A stretch of DNA of 64,000 nt from an uncultured bacterium (lineage in GTDB: Bacteria; Verrucomicrobiota; Lentisphaeria; Victivallales; UBA1829), in NCBI GenBank assembly GCA_902802585.1, contig CADCMR010000010.1, positions 23,281 through 87,280 of the forward strand, in the 5' to 3' direction. This document shows positions 8,647 through 18,193 of the stretch, one piece after another. The notes under the pieces were generated by a model. That model saw only the letters and a program-made list of their open reading frames with translations, searched no databases and was not told the DNA's origin. The translations under genes and the position numbers were made by a program. Position 1 is the first letter of the stretch. Each line of letters opens with the position of its first letter.

Positions 8647-9831
8647 TCAAACGTATTTGATGACGACTTTCTTCAGGTACTGGGTTTCGAGCGTCCGCGC
8701 CAGACGCTGCACGATGTTGCGGCGCAGCTCCAGGTCGTGCGGCAGGTTCGGATCCTGGTGCGCCTCATTGATGCGCGTCCCGACCAGGAACGTGATCACG
8801 TCGTTGCGGAGCATGAGCCCGGTAAGGAGGCCGGCGGGGTCGTTGTGGCGCACGCCGTCGACCGATTCCAGGTACGTCGCCGCCTTCGAGAGAGTGAAGA
8901 TGCCTTCCGTCACGAGGTTGACGCCGTCCATGGTCGACATCGGCGGCATGTCCGGGGAAATGCTCGACAGGTCCATTTTCAGTTCGCGACCGAGCTCACG
9001 CGACACGATCTCCGCGCTGGTGCCGCCGCAGATCGCCTTGTCGCCCACGAAATTCTTCAGGAACGACGCGCATTCGGCGTCGCGGGCGGAATCGTACGGA
9101 GGACCGGTGAAGAGCAGCATTTCGCGCGGGTTGCGGAAATACAGCGCCGCGCAGGTCATGTCGTCCTTGTTGATGTTGTGCGGCTCCTTGCTGATCGCCT
9201 CGCCGATCACGTGCTCCGCGACCTCGTAGGAGGACGCGTCCGGGCAGTTCTCCAAGTAATCCGTCAGGTATTCCGACACGCCGCTTTCGCGCCAGCCGAG
9301 CGGAAGTTCGTCCGAACCGATCGCCGCCTGGGTCACGCCGTCGGAGAAGAACACGATGCGGTCCCAGATGTCCACCTTGAAATGGTACACGCGCATGCTG
9401 CGGTTGTCGTATTTGGACGGGTTCAGCTCGTCGTACGGCACGGGCAGCACCTTGTCGTTGCGGAGCAGCACGAACGCCGGATTGCCCATCTCGATGATGC
9501 GGACGTTGCCGTCCGGCCAGGCGTTCAGGATAGTGAACGTGGCGTAGCTGATCTTGCGGACCTGGCAGATCGGGAGGGCGTCCATCATGATCTCGGCGGC
9601 GTGCAGGATGCCGCGCGGTCCGGTCAGCTCGTTGGCGAACTTCAGCGCCATGGTCGCGGTCATGGAGGCGAGGATGTTCGCCTTCACGCCGCTGCCCAGG
9701 CCGTCCGACAGCACCGCCACCACGCGCGAGTCCTCCATGTTCTTGATGAACTTGAAGGCGTCGCCGCAGATGTCCTCGCCGTGCTTGCGGCACTGGCTGA
9801 ATCCGAGGTCTACGAAAAAGGGTTCGCTCAT
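8647..9831 (-). CDS. SpoIIE-type PP2C phosphatase linked to the sensory hydrogenase
   Basis: A 394-residue protein with a SpoIIE/PP2C-like serine/threonine phosphatase domain in about the first 230 residues. The metal-binding aspartates are expected in AVLSDGLGSG and in FFSDGVTQA, and NKDDMTC near residue 225 gives the third acidic motif. The remaining 160 residues are not a recognised catalytic domain. Such phosphatases are commonly encoded beside PAS-containing [FeFe] hydrogenases, and this one lies 18 bases downstream of that gene. A role in passing a redox or H2 signal to a phosphoprotein is inferred; no partner kinase or anti-anti-sigma factor is visible nearby. Confidence 0.82.
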   Translation of the reverse strand: MSEPFFVDLGFSQCRKHGEDICGDAFKFIKNMEDSRVVAVLSDGLGSGVKANILASMTATMALKFANELTGPRGILHAAEIMMDALPICQVRKISYATFTILNAWPDGNVRIIEMGNPAFVLLRNDKVLPVPYDELNPSKYDNRSMRVYHFKVDIWDRIVFFSDGVTQAAIGSDELPLGWRESGVSEYLTDYLENCPDASSYEVAEHVIGEAISKEPHNINKDDMTCAALYFRNPREMLLFTGPPYDSARDAECASFLKNFVGDKAICGGTSAEIVSRELGRELKMDLSSISPDMPPMSTMDGVNLVTEGIFTLSKAATYLESVDGVRHNDPAGLLTGLMLRNDVITFLVGTRINEAHQDPNLPHDLELRRNIVQRLARTLETQYLKKVVIKYV

Positions 9832-9849
9832 GCTTGCGTCACCTGAAAA

Positions 9850-11589
9850 TCATTTGTATTTCCGGCTGAATTCGTCGTCCGCCGGCGAATCCGCGTAGTT
9901 CTCCGCGATCGACCGCAGCAGGATCTCCGTGTCCGCCATGTGCTCGCCGAGCTTGCACGCGATGTCCTGCACCGTCGCCAGGTTTTTGCGGATGACTTCG
10001 CGCGCCTGGGCGGCGATCTCCTCGCGGCGGAACTCCGTGCGCGTCACGTCGAACATCATCGCACCGACGACCTGACCGGGGTCGATGTTGAAGATGTACA
10101 GGCTCAGGAGCCGTCCGTTCACGTGGATCGTGTCGCGGGACAGCTCCTCCTTCGTGGTCAGGACCTCGCGGAAGAGGTCGGTGAAGTTGATGAACGTGTC
10201 GAGCGCCGCGCCCGCCATGCCGGGCAGAACGCTCCAGACGTCCAGCGCCGATTCGCCGCAGAGTTCGGCGAACCTGTGGTTGGACTCGATGAGCGTGAGA
10301 CTCTGGTCGACGATCACGACCGCCGCCGGGATGCACCGCAGGATGGCGTTGGATTTCTTCTGCGCGAGCTTGCGCATGTAGGACACGCACATATTCGGCT
10401 CCGCCTTGCCCGCGATCAGCGCCTTGGCGAAATTGAGGCAGGTGTTGTAGCCGCAGCCGCCGCAGTTCAGTTCGTCTTCCTTGTCCTTCTTGCCCACGCG
10501 GAGCAGCGCCTGACGTATCTCGTGCAGGGAGACGTCGCTCCCCGCCGCCGGTGCTTCCTTGTAGTCCAAATCCAAAGTCACCCCCGGCTCGCGGTCGGCG
10601 ACCGTCTCCGGCACGTCCGCCATGCGAAGAATGCGGAGGCGCTCCATCAGTCCTGGCGCGCCGTGTTCCGTGCCCGGTCCGTGGACACAGCCGCCCTGGC
10701 AGGCGAGCGTTTCGAGGAACACCGGTTCGCGGACATCGCGCGGGTGGAGTCCTTCCAGCGTGAGGCGGAGGCTGTCAAGCCCGGTCACAGCGACGTATTT
10801 CACATGGCCGCAGCCCGGATGAAGTTTGATCGTGTCGTTCATGCCGCCTTCGATCGGGTACAGCGTCCCTTCGCGCGCGGCACGCGGCACGAAGACGTCC
10901 GCGTCGGTCGTTTCCACGCGCCACGGGTCGATCTGCATGCTCTTGAGCCACTGGCGCAAGCGCGAGAACAGCATCGCCAGCGAGATCAGGTCTCCGTGCC
11001 GGTCGGATTCGTTCTTCTTCGCGATGCACGGTCCGATGAACACCACCTTCACGTTCTCGCCAAATTCTTTTTTCAGGAGTTTCGCGTGCGTCAGCGCGGG
11101 CGAAAGCACTTTCGTGATGCACGGCGCGAACTCCGGCATGTATTTGCAGATGAAATCGTCGACCACGGGGCACGCGGACGAGATTTTCAGACCGCTCTTG
11201 AAATCCTTCAGCTCCAGCGCCAGCGCGTCCGAAACCGCCTGCGCGCCGATCGCCGTCTCGCCGACTCCGGCAAATCCGAGCTTCTTCAGCGAGGCGATCA
11301 TGTTCTTCGCGGGCAGACCCTTGAATTCGCTCACCCACGACGGCGCCAGCGAAACGTAGACGGGATCGGGTCCGAGTATGAGCTGGCGGGCGCGCGTCAT
11401 GTCGTCGCGGATCTTCTTCGCGTGGACGGGGCAGACTTCCACGCAGCCGCCGCACGCGATGCACAGTTCGGGCATGACGGACGCATGACCGTCCTCGACC
11501 TTGATCGCCTTCACCGGGCAGCGGCGGACGCATTTGAAGCAGTCCTGGCACTCGGCGTCTGCGGTAAATACCGGGTATCCCTGGTTCAT
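9850..11589 (-). CDS. PAS-linked sensory [FeFe] hydrogenase (HydS-like)
   Basis: A 579-residue protein with two N-terminal [4Fe-4S] motifs (CQDCFKCVRRCP and CIACGGCVEVCP), an H-cluster domain, a further cysteine motif (NCGGCGYNTC near 365) and a PAS domain at about 400-520. The H-cluster signatures are altered relative to HydA in this operon. SSACP replaces TSCCP, so the proton-relay cysteine is Ala139 while the ligand Cys140 remains. GPCIAKK replaces MPCTAKK, and LACQGGCVHGPG replaces MACPGGCISGGG. These changes, with the PAS domain, mark the putative sensory class rather than a catalytic enzyme. The start has an AGGAGG ribosome-binding site. It precedes the phosphatase and hydCBA in the transcript. 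Confidence 0.88.
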   Translation of the reverse strand: MNQGYPVFTADAECQDCFKCVRRCPVKAIKVEDGHASVMPELCIACGGCVEVCPVHAKKIRDDMTRARQLILGPDPVYVSLAPSWVSEFKGLPAKNMIASLKKLGFAGVGETAIGAQAVSDALALELKDFKSGLKISSACPVVDDFICKYMPEFAPCITKVLSPALTHAKLLKKEFGENVKVVFIGPCIAKKNESDRHGDLISLAMLFSRLRQWLKSMQIDPWRVETTDADVFVPRAAREGTLYPIEGGMNDTIKLHPGCGHVKYVAVTGLDSLRLTLEGLHPRDVREPVFLETLACQGGCVHGPGTEHGAPGLMERLRILRMADVPETVADREPGVTLDLDYKEAPAAGSDVSLHEIRQALLRVGKKDKEDELNCGGCGYNTCLNFAKALIAGKAEPNMCVSYMRKLAQKKSNAILRCIPAAVVIVDQSLTLIESNHRFAELCGESALDVWSVLPGMAGAALDTFINFTDLFREVLTTKEELSRDTIHVNGRLLSLYIFNIDPGQVVGAMMFDVTRTEFRREEIAAQAREVIRKNLATVQDIACKLGEHMADTEILLRSIAENYADSPADDEFSRKYK

Positions 11590-11608
11590 GCGGTTCCCTC
11601 CTACGTGC

Positions 11609-11854
11609 TTATTTCGCGATAAATTCGCGGTTCAGGATATCAATAAGGGCTTCTTTGCTTACGTGGCTGTAGGTCGTGTCGTCGATGATGATGTTCGGTC
11701 CCTCGGCGCAGATTCCCGCGCAGCAGCGACCGGAGAGCAGCACATCCGCCTGAAGGTTGTTCGACTTCAGAAAATCTTCGATCACGCGGAGATTCTCCTC
11801 GTTTCCGCGGGCGAAGCAGCTGCTTCCCATACAGATGACGATCTTACGTTTCAT
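11609..11854 (-). CDS. thioredoxin-like [2Fe-2S] ferredoxin
   Basis: An 81-residue protein with four cysteines in the spacing CMGSSC and CCAGIC, matching the small NuoE-like ferredoxin domain seen fused to HydB-type subunits. It is probably a soluble electron carrier or redox input for the downstream sensory hydrogenase. It is the first gene of the hydrogenase operon, 19 bases upstream of the next start, with a GGAG ribosome-binding site. Small proteins of this type are frequent at the head of such operons. Confidence 0.85.
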   Translation of the reverse strand: MKRKIVICMGSSCFARGNEENLRVIEDFLKSNNLQADVLLSGRCCAGICAEGPNIIIDDTTYSHVSKEALIDILNREFIAK

Positions 11855-11963
11855 AAACGGCTCCAGGTATGCGGTGGACTGTATTGTATGAACTGAAAAC
11901 GAACCGAAAACGCGCGTCGCGGTGCAACGGCGGGCGCATTCGATATTTTTTTATCGATTATAT

Positions 11964-11992
11964 AATTTACTACATTTTTCCCCATTTTTCAA
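11964..11992 (-). promoter_or_regulatory. candidate promoter of the hydrogenase operon
   Basis: On the minus strand TTGAAA (11992-11987), 17 bp, TAAATT (11969-11964), about 110 bp before the first gene. The flanking 11855-12129 stretch is AT-rich and holds no gene. Confidence 0.4.
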
Positions 11993-12129
11993 ATCGTTTT
12001 CCGCAAAAAATCTTAAAAACTAACGATTTTTCCTTCTCTTTCCCCGTCTTCCGCATGTTTCCTTTTCCGGTTTCCGAATTGCTGACATTTTTACGGCATG
12101 GATGCCGTGCGCGGAATTATTCCTGAAAC

Positions 12130-13086
12130 TCAGGACCGGAACGGCAGATCGGGCTGGTCCGCGTTCTTCGACGAGGCGGATTTGGAGCGCGACGGAGACG
12201 GCGGCTCCAGGTGGACCACCACGTCGACGATGTTCAGGTCGGAATTCACGAGCAGGTCTCGCACCTGGTGCGACAGTTCATGGCCCTCGCGGACGGTCAT
12301 GTCCGGATCGACGATGATGTGGATGTCCGCCCAGATCGCGCCGCCGGTGTTGCGGGTGCGGAGGGCGTGCGCGCCGATGATGCCGGGGAGCGAAGCCGCC
12401 ATGCGGTAGATCTTCGCCTGGTCTTCGCGGGAGACGCCTGTTTCGGAGAGCTCCTGCAGGGTGGGCCGGACGATCGTCCATGCCGCGTAAAGGACGAAAA
12501 ACGAAACGAGGATGGCGCCGACGGGGTCGACGAAGCTCAGTTTCGGGAAGAAATAGGCGAGCGCGATGGCAAGCGCGGCGGGGATCGAGCTGATGGCGTC
12601 GCTTCTGTGGTGCCAGGCGTTGGCCTCCATCGCGGTCGAATGCACGGCGCGGGCTTTCGCACGGGTCCAGCGGAACAGCACTTCCTTGGTGACGACGGAG
12701 AAAACGGCAATCACGAAAGCGAACCCGGCGGGACCGTGTTCCGCCCCGTGGCGGATCGTGCCGACGGCGTCCCACGCCAAACCGACCGCCACGGCGGCAA
12801 GCGCGATGCCGATGAACGCCGAAACGAGCGTCTCGATCCTGCCATGCCCGTACGGGTGCTGCCGGTCGGGAGGCGCGGACCAGTATTTCACGCCGAAGAT
12901 CACGGCGAGGTCCGTGACGAGGTCGGACAAACTGTGCACGGCGTCGGCGAGCAGCGCCTGGCTGTGGAAAAGCACCCCGCCCGCGGCCTTGGCGATTGCC
13001 AGTGCCACGTTCAGGACCATTCCGACGACCGTGACAAACCGGACGGTCCGGATCGCATGTGCGTTCTGTTTGTGTTCGGACTGCAT
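12130..13086 (-). CDS. cation diffusion facilitator family divalent-metal exporter
   Basis: A 318-residue inner-membrane proton/metal antiporter with about six transmembrane helices and a cytoplasmic C-terminal domain. The paired metal-binding motifs are present: HSLSDLVTD in helix 2 and HHRSDAISS in helix 5. The C-terminal domain includes histidines (GAHALR, ADIHIIVD, GHELSHQ), as in FieF-type transporters. The DxxxD/HxxxD residues suggest Zn or Fe/Mn rather than a fixed substrate. It stands alone, with its own promoter at 13190-13217. Confidence 0.92.
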   Translation of the reverse strand: MQSEHKQNAHAIRTVRFVTVVGMVLNVALAIAKAAGGVLFHSQALLADAVHSLSDLVTDLAVIFGVKYWSAPPDRQHPYGHGRIETLVSAFIGIALAAVAVGLAWDAVGTIRHGAEHGPAGFAFVIAVFSVVTKEVLFRWTRAKARAVHSTAMEANAWHHRSDAISSIPAALAIALAYFFPKLSFVDPVGAILVSFFVLYAAWTIVRPTLQELSETGVSREDQAKIYRMAASLPGIIGAHALRTRNTGGAIWADIHIIVDPDMTVREGHELSHQVRDLLVNSDLNIVDVVVHLEPPSPSRSKSASSKNADQPDLPFRS

Positions 13087-13189
13087 GTTTCGTTAGAGTA
13101 CAGGCTCCGCCGGAACGCCGGAAAAACGGCGTTCAGCGGGGAGGAAACGAGGTTTTATGTTGAAGTGTGCAGGGGGAAGTGTAAAGAGA

Positions 13190-13217
13190 ACTATACCACG
13201 AAATCGGAAAAATGCAA
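13190..13217 (-). promoter_or_regulatory. sigma70-type promoter for the CDF transporter
   Basis: On the minus strand TTGCAT (13217-13212), 16 bp, TATAGT (13195-13190). It lies about 105 bp before the start. Confidence 0.55.
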
Positions 13218-13374
13218 GATGACACGAAAAAAAATGTCTTTTTCCTGCCATTGCGGCTTGCATTCTCTTTTTTTTGTTGTAAATTTAAGGTATTGGGTGC
13301 GCGGGATGCCGTAGTTACGGCAGCGTTCCGCTCCCAGTCAGACCTTCATCCACCGTAATTCGAGGTATCACGAT

Positions 13375-16300
13375 ATGGCAATCCGTCCCGACAGCTCCAC
13401 CGGAACAGGCCGGAAACCGTTTTCCGCTCCCCATGTCCGCGCCAGTCTTTTCCGCCTTGCGATCCTGCTGCTACTGTTCTGCATTGCGGCGCTCCCTCTG
13501 TCCGCGCAGGACAAGCGGCAGTTCAACATCCTGCTCATCTTCTCGGAGCACACCGCCAGCGAAATCCGCACGGACCTGACCGGGGCGTACTTCAACGAGC
13601 TGGCGAACCTCGGCATCATGTTCGAGAGCGACCTGGTCGAACTGGATTCCCTGCACGACCAGAACCAGACCAGCTGGGATGAGAAACTGGCGCCGAAGAA
13701 AGAGGCGATTGAGGCGGGGAAATACAAGCTGATCGTGACGTTCGGCGAGCCCGCTTCCAATACGCTCAGGAACATCCTGTCCAGCATCCCGGAACAGACC
13801 GCTGTCATCCTCTCCAACATGAAGACGTTCCCCGAGGAGTGGCGCCAGCGCCACCCGAACACGACCGCGGTCGTCCGCCGGATCGACCCGCGCACGAACA
13901 TCCATTTCGGTCTCAAGCTGTTCCCGGAACGCAAGCACGTCGTGCTGCTGGTCTCGCGGTTCGGCTGGTCCGACCGGCAGGACATGACGCTCCGCAACGA
14001 ATTCGCGGGCATCTGCGACTTCACCACGGTCTACATCTCCGACGCGGAACGCGATTCCGCCTTCCGGAGGCTCGCCTCCGCCCCCGCTGACGCCTTCATC
14101 GTCTCCAACGACTGGGACATCTACCTGCCGAACATCGGCAGCCGTTCGACCATGTGGTACCAGCTCATGCAGGTCCGGGACGACCTCCCGATCATCGGAC
14201 GGAGGCGCGTCCTGCTGGACTTCGCCGTCGGCGGCTACATGTCCTCCATCGAGGAAGTCGGAAAGAAAACGGCGGCGCTGACCAGGCAGCTCGCGAACTC
14301 CAGAGGATCGCTGCCCGCCGCCAACATCCCGCCGATCGTCATCGACGAAAACTGCGTCATCAACTACAAGCGCATCAACTACTGGGAATACAACAAGGAA
14401 GCCATCCCCTCCGACGCCGAATGGGTCAACAAGCCGCAGTCCTGGACGGAACGGAACCAGGAGCTCCTCATCACGCTCGCAATCCTCTTCACCGTCCTCC
14501 TCGCCTTCTTCCTCGGCAGCCTCATCTATTTCTTCAAGTACCGCCACATGACCAGCCGGTTCCTCGCGATCCACGGCCACATGCCGCTCCTCGTCGCCGC
14601 ATACTCCACCTCCGGTGAAGTCCTCTACGCGCACGTGCCGTTCAACGACCCCGACGCCTCGCAGAATCTGGAAGACCTCCGAACGTCGCTCACGAACACG
14701 ATCCGCGTCGAGATGGCGGAGACCGCGATCTCCGGCAAGACCATGACGGTCAACCGCAAGCACGGCGACAGAAACTACACGGTCACGCTGACCAAGCTCG
14801 ACAAAAGAATCTTCAAGCACGAGGCGGTGCTCGTCGTCGCGCAGGACACCACGGAAATGGCGGAACTCCGCGAAAAATCGTTCAACCTCGCCACCAGGCT
14901 CCAGCTCACACTCCGCGCCATCGGCGACGGCGTCATCGTCACGGACCGCATGGGATTCGTCACCATGGTCAACCACTCCGCCGAAAAAATGACCGGATAC
15001 ACGCAGGCGGAGGCGGAGGGCAAGACCGTCCAGGAGATCTTCAACACCGCCTCGCCCGACGGCTCCGCCACGCTCTCCCCCGTTGAGACCGCCATCCGCG
15101 AAAACCGCATCGTCACCAGCAGCGACAGCCTCACTGTCACCTCGAAGGACGGGACGAAGCGCCGCATCTCCACCTCGACATCCCCCATCCGGGGCGCGAA
15201 AAACGCACTCCTCGGCGCAATCATCGTCTTCCGCGACGTCACGGAGGAATACGAAAGCCGCGAGGAACTCGACCGCAAGACGCACGCGCTCCAGACCGCG
15301 ACCGCCCTCGCAAACCTCGGCTATTTCTACTACACGCCGGATACGGACACCTTCGACGCGCCGTCGCCGTCCGACGCCGTCTGGCCCTTCGAGAACGGCA
15401 AGCGCGTCCGTGCCGAAGACTGGATCTTCGCGGAAGACCTGCCGAACTACCTCGCGCAGCGCCGCGCCCTCTTCCACGGCAAAGCCGACATGGTCGAATG
15501 CACGTTCCGCAGCGACTTCTTCGGCAAGCGCCGCCACTTCCGCATCACCGCCGTCAAGGATAAGTCCGCCCGGAGGAAAAACCCGCGTTTCTTCTTCATG
15601 CTTCAGGACATCACGAAGGTGCGCGACCTGGAGACCGAGGTGGCGAACGCAATGATCTTCCTGAAGATGCTTTTCGACATCATGCCCAGCACCGCCACTG
15701 TGCGCGACTACAACGACGACTACCGCCTTCTCATGGCGAACCAGAAATACTGCTACCAGCTCAAAACGACCGAGGAAAAGATTATCGGCACGAACTATGC
15801 CGACCTTTTCGAGCCGAAGCTCGCGAAGTCGTTCAAGGACATGGACGACGAAGCCGCCGGACGCATCGGCGAAGTCTGCACGCACCTCGTCGACGTGCCC
15901 ACGCACGACGGCTTCGGCGTAGCGCAGATTTCCCATGTCGCGTTCAAGGACTCCTCCGGACGCCTCCTCATCTTCGGCTGCAGCAGCGACGTCACGGAGC
16001 TGCACAACGCGATCAAGGCCGCCGAGTCCGCCGCGAAGGCGAAGAGCCTCTTCCTCGCCACCATGAGCCACGAAATCCGAACCCCGCTCAACGCCATCCT
16101 CGGGTTCAGCCAGCTGCTCCAGGACGACTCCCTCCCCCGCGGAGAGGCCGCCGAGTACCTCCGCAGCATCCACTACGCCGGAAACGCCCTGCTCTCGCTC
16201 ATCAACGACATCCTCGACCTCTCCAAGCTCGACGCCGACCAGATGATTATCCAGCCGGAGCCGACCGACCTGCGCGAACTCATGTTCGAGCTGGAGGCAG

Positions 16301-17136
16301 TCTTCACGGCAAAGGCGAAATCCCAGGCGATCGAGCTCATCACGACCGTCCCGGACGACCTCCCCGTCCTCAATCTGGACGAACGCCGCCTCCGCCAGGT
16401 CCTCCTCAACATCATCGGAAACGCCGTCAAGTTTACCAAGCAGGGCTCCGTCACCGTCTCGCTCGCCTTCTTCAAGCTCAACGAAAAACGCGCCGCCGTC
16501 ACCATCCGCGTCGCCGACACCGGATGCGGCATCTCGAAGGAATCTCTCAACAAGATCTTCGAGCCGTTCGTGCAGGACAAGACGTCCTACCGCGGCATCC
16601 GCACAGAAAACGGCACGGGGCTCGGTCTCTCCATCGCGAAACGCCTCATCGACTGCATGAAGGGCTCCCTCACGGTCGAAAGCACGCTCGGCAAGGGCAG
16701 CGTGTTCACCATCCTGCTCCCCGAAATCGAAATCTGCGCCGACGCCGACCTCAAGAAAGTCGAACAGACGGGCGAAGGCAAGCTTGACCTCTCGAAGAAG
16801 ATCCTCGTCGTCGACGACGTCGCGCTCAACGTGAAGGTCCTCTGCGCCATGCTCCGCAAGATGGGATTCGACCCGGTCTCCGCGCCCTCCGGCGCAAAGG
16901 CGCTTGAGCTCCTGAAGACCGTAAAGCCCGACATCGCCCTGCTCGACCTCTGGATGCCGGAGATGAACGGCATGGAGCTGGCGGCGGCGATCCGCGCGCT
17001 CCCGGACATGGCGGGCATCAGAATCTACGCCGTCACCGCCGACACGGAAAACTCCTCGAATTTCGACGTGAGCCTGTTCGACGGCATCGTCATGAAGCCC
17101 GTCACCCAGGAGTCTCTCATGAAGGTCCTGAGCTGA
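13375..17136 (+). CDS. hybrid sensor histidine kinase with periplasmic ABC-substrate-binding-like domain
   Basis: A 1253-residue membrane kinase. A hydrophobic segment at about 25-44 precedes a 300-residue extracytoplasmic region resembling ABC-type substrate-binding proteins (VTFGEPAS, GRRRVLLDFAVGGY). A second transmembrane helix lies at about 362-388. Several PAS-like domains follow between about 500 and 880. The kinase core has the phospho-acceptor motif MSHEIRTPLN, N-box NIIGNAVKFT and G-boxes ADTGCGIS and GTGLGLS. A C-terminal receiver domain has the phospho-acceptor Asp in LLDLWMPEM and the conserved lysine in VMKPV. No DNA-binding output is fused, so a separate regulator or phosphotransfer partner is expected. 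It is monocistronic here; a GAGG site precedes the ATG. Confidence 0.92.
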   Translation: MAIRPDSSTGTGRKPFSAPHVRASLFRLAILLLLFCIAALPLSAQDKRQFNILLIFSEHTASEIRTDLTGAYFNELANLGIMFESDLVELDSLHDQNQTSWDEKLAPKKEAIEAGKYKLIVTFGEPASNTLRNILSSIPEQTAVILSNMKTFPEEWRQRHPNTTAVVRRIDPRTNIHFGLKLFPERKHVVLLVSRFGWSDRQDMTLRNEFAGICDFTTVYISDAERDSAFRRLASAPADAFIVSNDWDIYLPNIGSRSTMWYQLMQVRDDLPIIGRRRVLLDFAVGGYMSSIEEVGKKTAALTRQLANSRGSLPAANIPPIVIDENCVINYKRINYWEYNKEAIPSDAEWVNKPQSWTERNQELLITLAILFTVLLAFFLGSLIYFFKYRHMTSRFLAIHGHMPLLVAAYSTSGEVLYAHVPFNDPDASQNLEDLRTSLTNTIRVEMAETAISGKTMTVNRKHGDRNYTVTLTKLDKRIFKHEAVLVVAQDTTEMAELREKSFNLATRLQLTLRAIGDGVIVTDRMGFVTMVNHSAEKMTGYTQAEAEGKTVQEIFNTASPDGSATLSPVETAIRENRIVTSSDSLTVTSKDGTKRRISTSTSPIRGAKNALLGAIIVFRDVTEEYESREELDRKTHALQTATALANLGYFYYTPDTDTFDAPSPSDAVWPFENGKRVRAEDWIFAEDLPNYLAQRRALFHGKADMVECTFRSDFFGKRRHFRITAVKDKSARRKNPRFFFMLQDITKVRDLETEVANAMIFLKMLFDIMPSTATVRDYNDDYRLLMANQKYCYQLKTTEEKIIGTNYADLFEPKLAKSFKDMDDEAAGRIGEVCTHLVDVPTHDGFGVAQISHVAFKDSSGRLLIFGCSSDVTELHNAIKAAESAAKAKSLFLATMSHEIRTPLNAILGFSQLLQDDSLPRGEAAEYLRSIHYAGNALLSLINDILDLSKLDADQMIIQPEPTDLRELMFELEAVFTAKAKSQAIELITTVPDDLPVLNLDERRLRQVLLNIIGNAVKFTKQGSVTVSLAFFKLNEKRAAVTIRVADTGCGISKESLNKIFEPFVQDKTSYRGIRTENGTGLGLSIAKRLIDCMKGSLTVESTLGKGSVFTILLPEIEICADADLKKVEQTGEGKLDLSKKILVVDDVALNVKVLCAMLRKMGFDPVSAPSGAKALELLKTVKPDIALLDLWMPEMNGMELAAAIRALPDMAGIRIYAVTADTENSSNFDVSLFDGIVMKPVTQESLMKVLS

Positions 17137-17164
17137 ACCGTGACGGATATGCCGCCCTTCCGGC

Positions 17165-17192
17165 TTGACTTTCCGCGTTTTTGTGGTATAGT
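17165..17192 (+). promoter_or_regulatory. sigma70-type promoter for the thioredoxin-fold gene
   Basis: TTGACT (17165-17170), 16 bp, TATAGT (17187-17192), about 48 bp before the start codon. It lies just after the kinase stop. Confidence 0.6.
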
Positions 17193-17239
17193 ATAGCAGA
17201 AACTACGACAATCCCATCCCAACAGAAAGGAGTGATGCC

Positions 17240-18103
17240 ATGAAATTCTTTTTCGCCCTTTGCTGCTTCCTGACGACAGCCCTGCTCGCCCCCGCTCTCT
17301 CCGCGGGCGAATGGTTCACCGATTTTGAAAAGGCGAAAGCCGAATCCCTGAAAACGAAGCGTCCCATCTATATCCTTTTCACGAACTCGGACGCCGCGGT
17401 CGACCGCAGCCTCGAACGGACCATTTTCAGCCAGAGGAAGTTCCAGGAATACGCCGACAAAAAGCTCGTGCTCATGAAGGTCGACTTCCCCGTCGCGATC
17501 CATCTTCAGCCGAAGAGCCTTTCCCAGCAGAACAGCACACTCCGCCTGAAATACGGCATCTCCGTTCTGCCGACCGCCCTCCTGCTGGACGCAAATGGAA
17601 CGCTCTATATCGATTTCCAAAAGGCAGACGGCAGCGCGGAGAAGCATCGCCGGAAAATCAACGAGATCATGGATTTCGATCCGCCGAAACGCTACACCGA
17701 GTATCTGGAAGGCTTCGTGAAGAAATACACGCCGCCGAAACCCGAGGCGAAGAAGGTCGACGCGAAGACCAATGAAAAGAAGGCCGACGCGAAGAAACCG
17801 GCGAAGCAGCCGGATAAAAAGACCGCGGAAAAAGCCAAAAACGAGACTTTAGAGGACACCTACATCCCCGATGAAAACGGCATCCCGCGCATCCCGCTCA
17901 ATCCGGAAGGCGATTTCCAGGAGTGGCTGAAGTCCAGCCAGGCCGAGGAAGCCGCCGCCTCAGAAGAGGCGAAGGAAGCCGCTGAAAAGGTCGCCAAAGA
18001 GGCAAAGGACGCCGCTGAGGACGCAGCTGAAGAGGCAAAGGAAGCCGCTGAGGACGCAGCAGAGAAGGCAAAGGCAGCCATCAAAGACGCCGCTGGGAAA
18101 TAA
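17240..18103 (+). CDS. exported thioredoxin-fold protein without CxxC, with long charged helical tail
   Basis: A 287-residue protein with a signal peptide (about residues 1-22, ending ALSAGE). Residues 25-150 have the layout of a thioredoxin-like domain: a RPIYILFTNSD strand where the active site should be, and the cis-proline region VLPTALLLD. The redox CxxC is missing; NSDAAVD occupies its place, so disulfide chemistry is unlikely. The rest is a Lys/Ala/Glu/Pro-rich linker and then a repeating AEEAKEAAEDAA-type helix of about 60 residues, probably a coiled coil or rod. An AAAGGAG ribosome-binding site precedes the ATG. Function is unknown; a periplasmic chaperone or scaffold is possible. 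Confidence 0.8.
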   Translation: MKFFFALCCFLTTALLAPALSAGEWFTDFEKAKAESLKTKRPIYILFTNSDAAVDRSLERTIFSQRKFQEYADKKLVLMKVDFPVAIHLQPKSLSQQNSTLRLKYGISVLPTALLLDANGTLYIDFQKADGSAEKHRRKINEIMDFDPPKRYTEYLEGFVKKYTPPKPEAKKVDAKTNEKKADAKKPAKQPDKKTAEKAKNETLEDTYIPDENGIPRIPLNPEGDFQEWLKSSQAEEAAASEEAKEAAEKVAKEAKDAAEDAAEEAKEAAEDAAEKAKAAIKDAAGK

Positions 18104-18128
18104 CGCCTTCTTCCCCACTAAAAGAATC

Positions 18129-18169
18129 AAGTCGTATCGGTCCTGAGACTGATACGACTTATCTTTTTT
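18129..18169. terminator. bidirectional terminator between convergent genes
   Basis: A 10-bp perfect stem, AAGTCGTATC at 18129-18138 and GATACGACTT at 18151-18160, is followed by ATCTTTTTT on the plus strand and by a weaker T-rich run on the minus strand. It serves the convergent genes ending at 18103 and 18194. Confidence 0.8.
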
Positions 18170-18193
18170 ACGGCTTTTCGCTGTTCATCCCGA

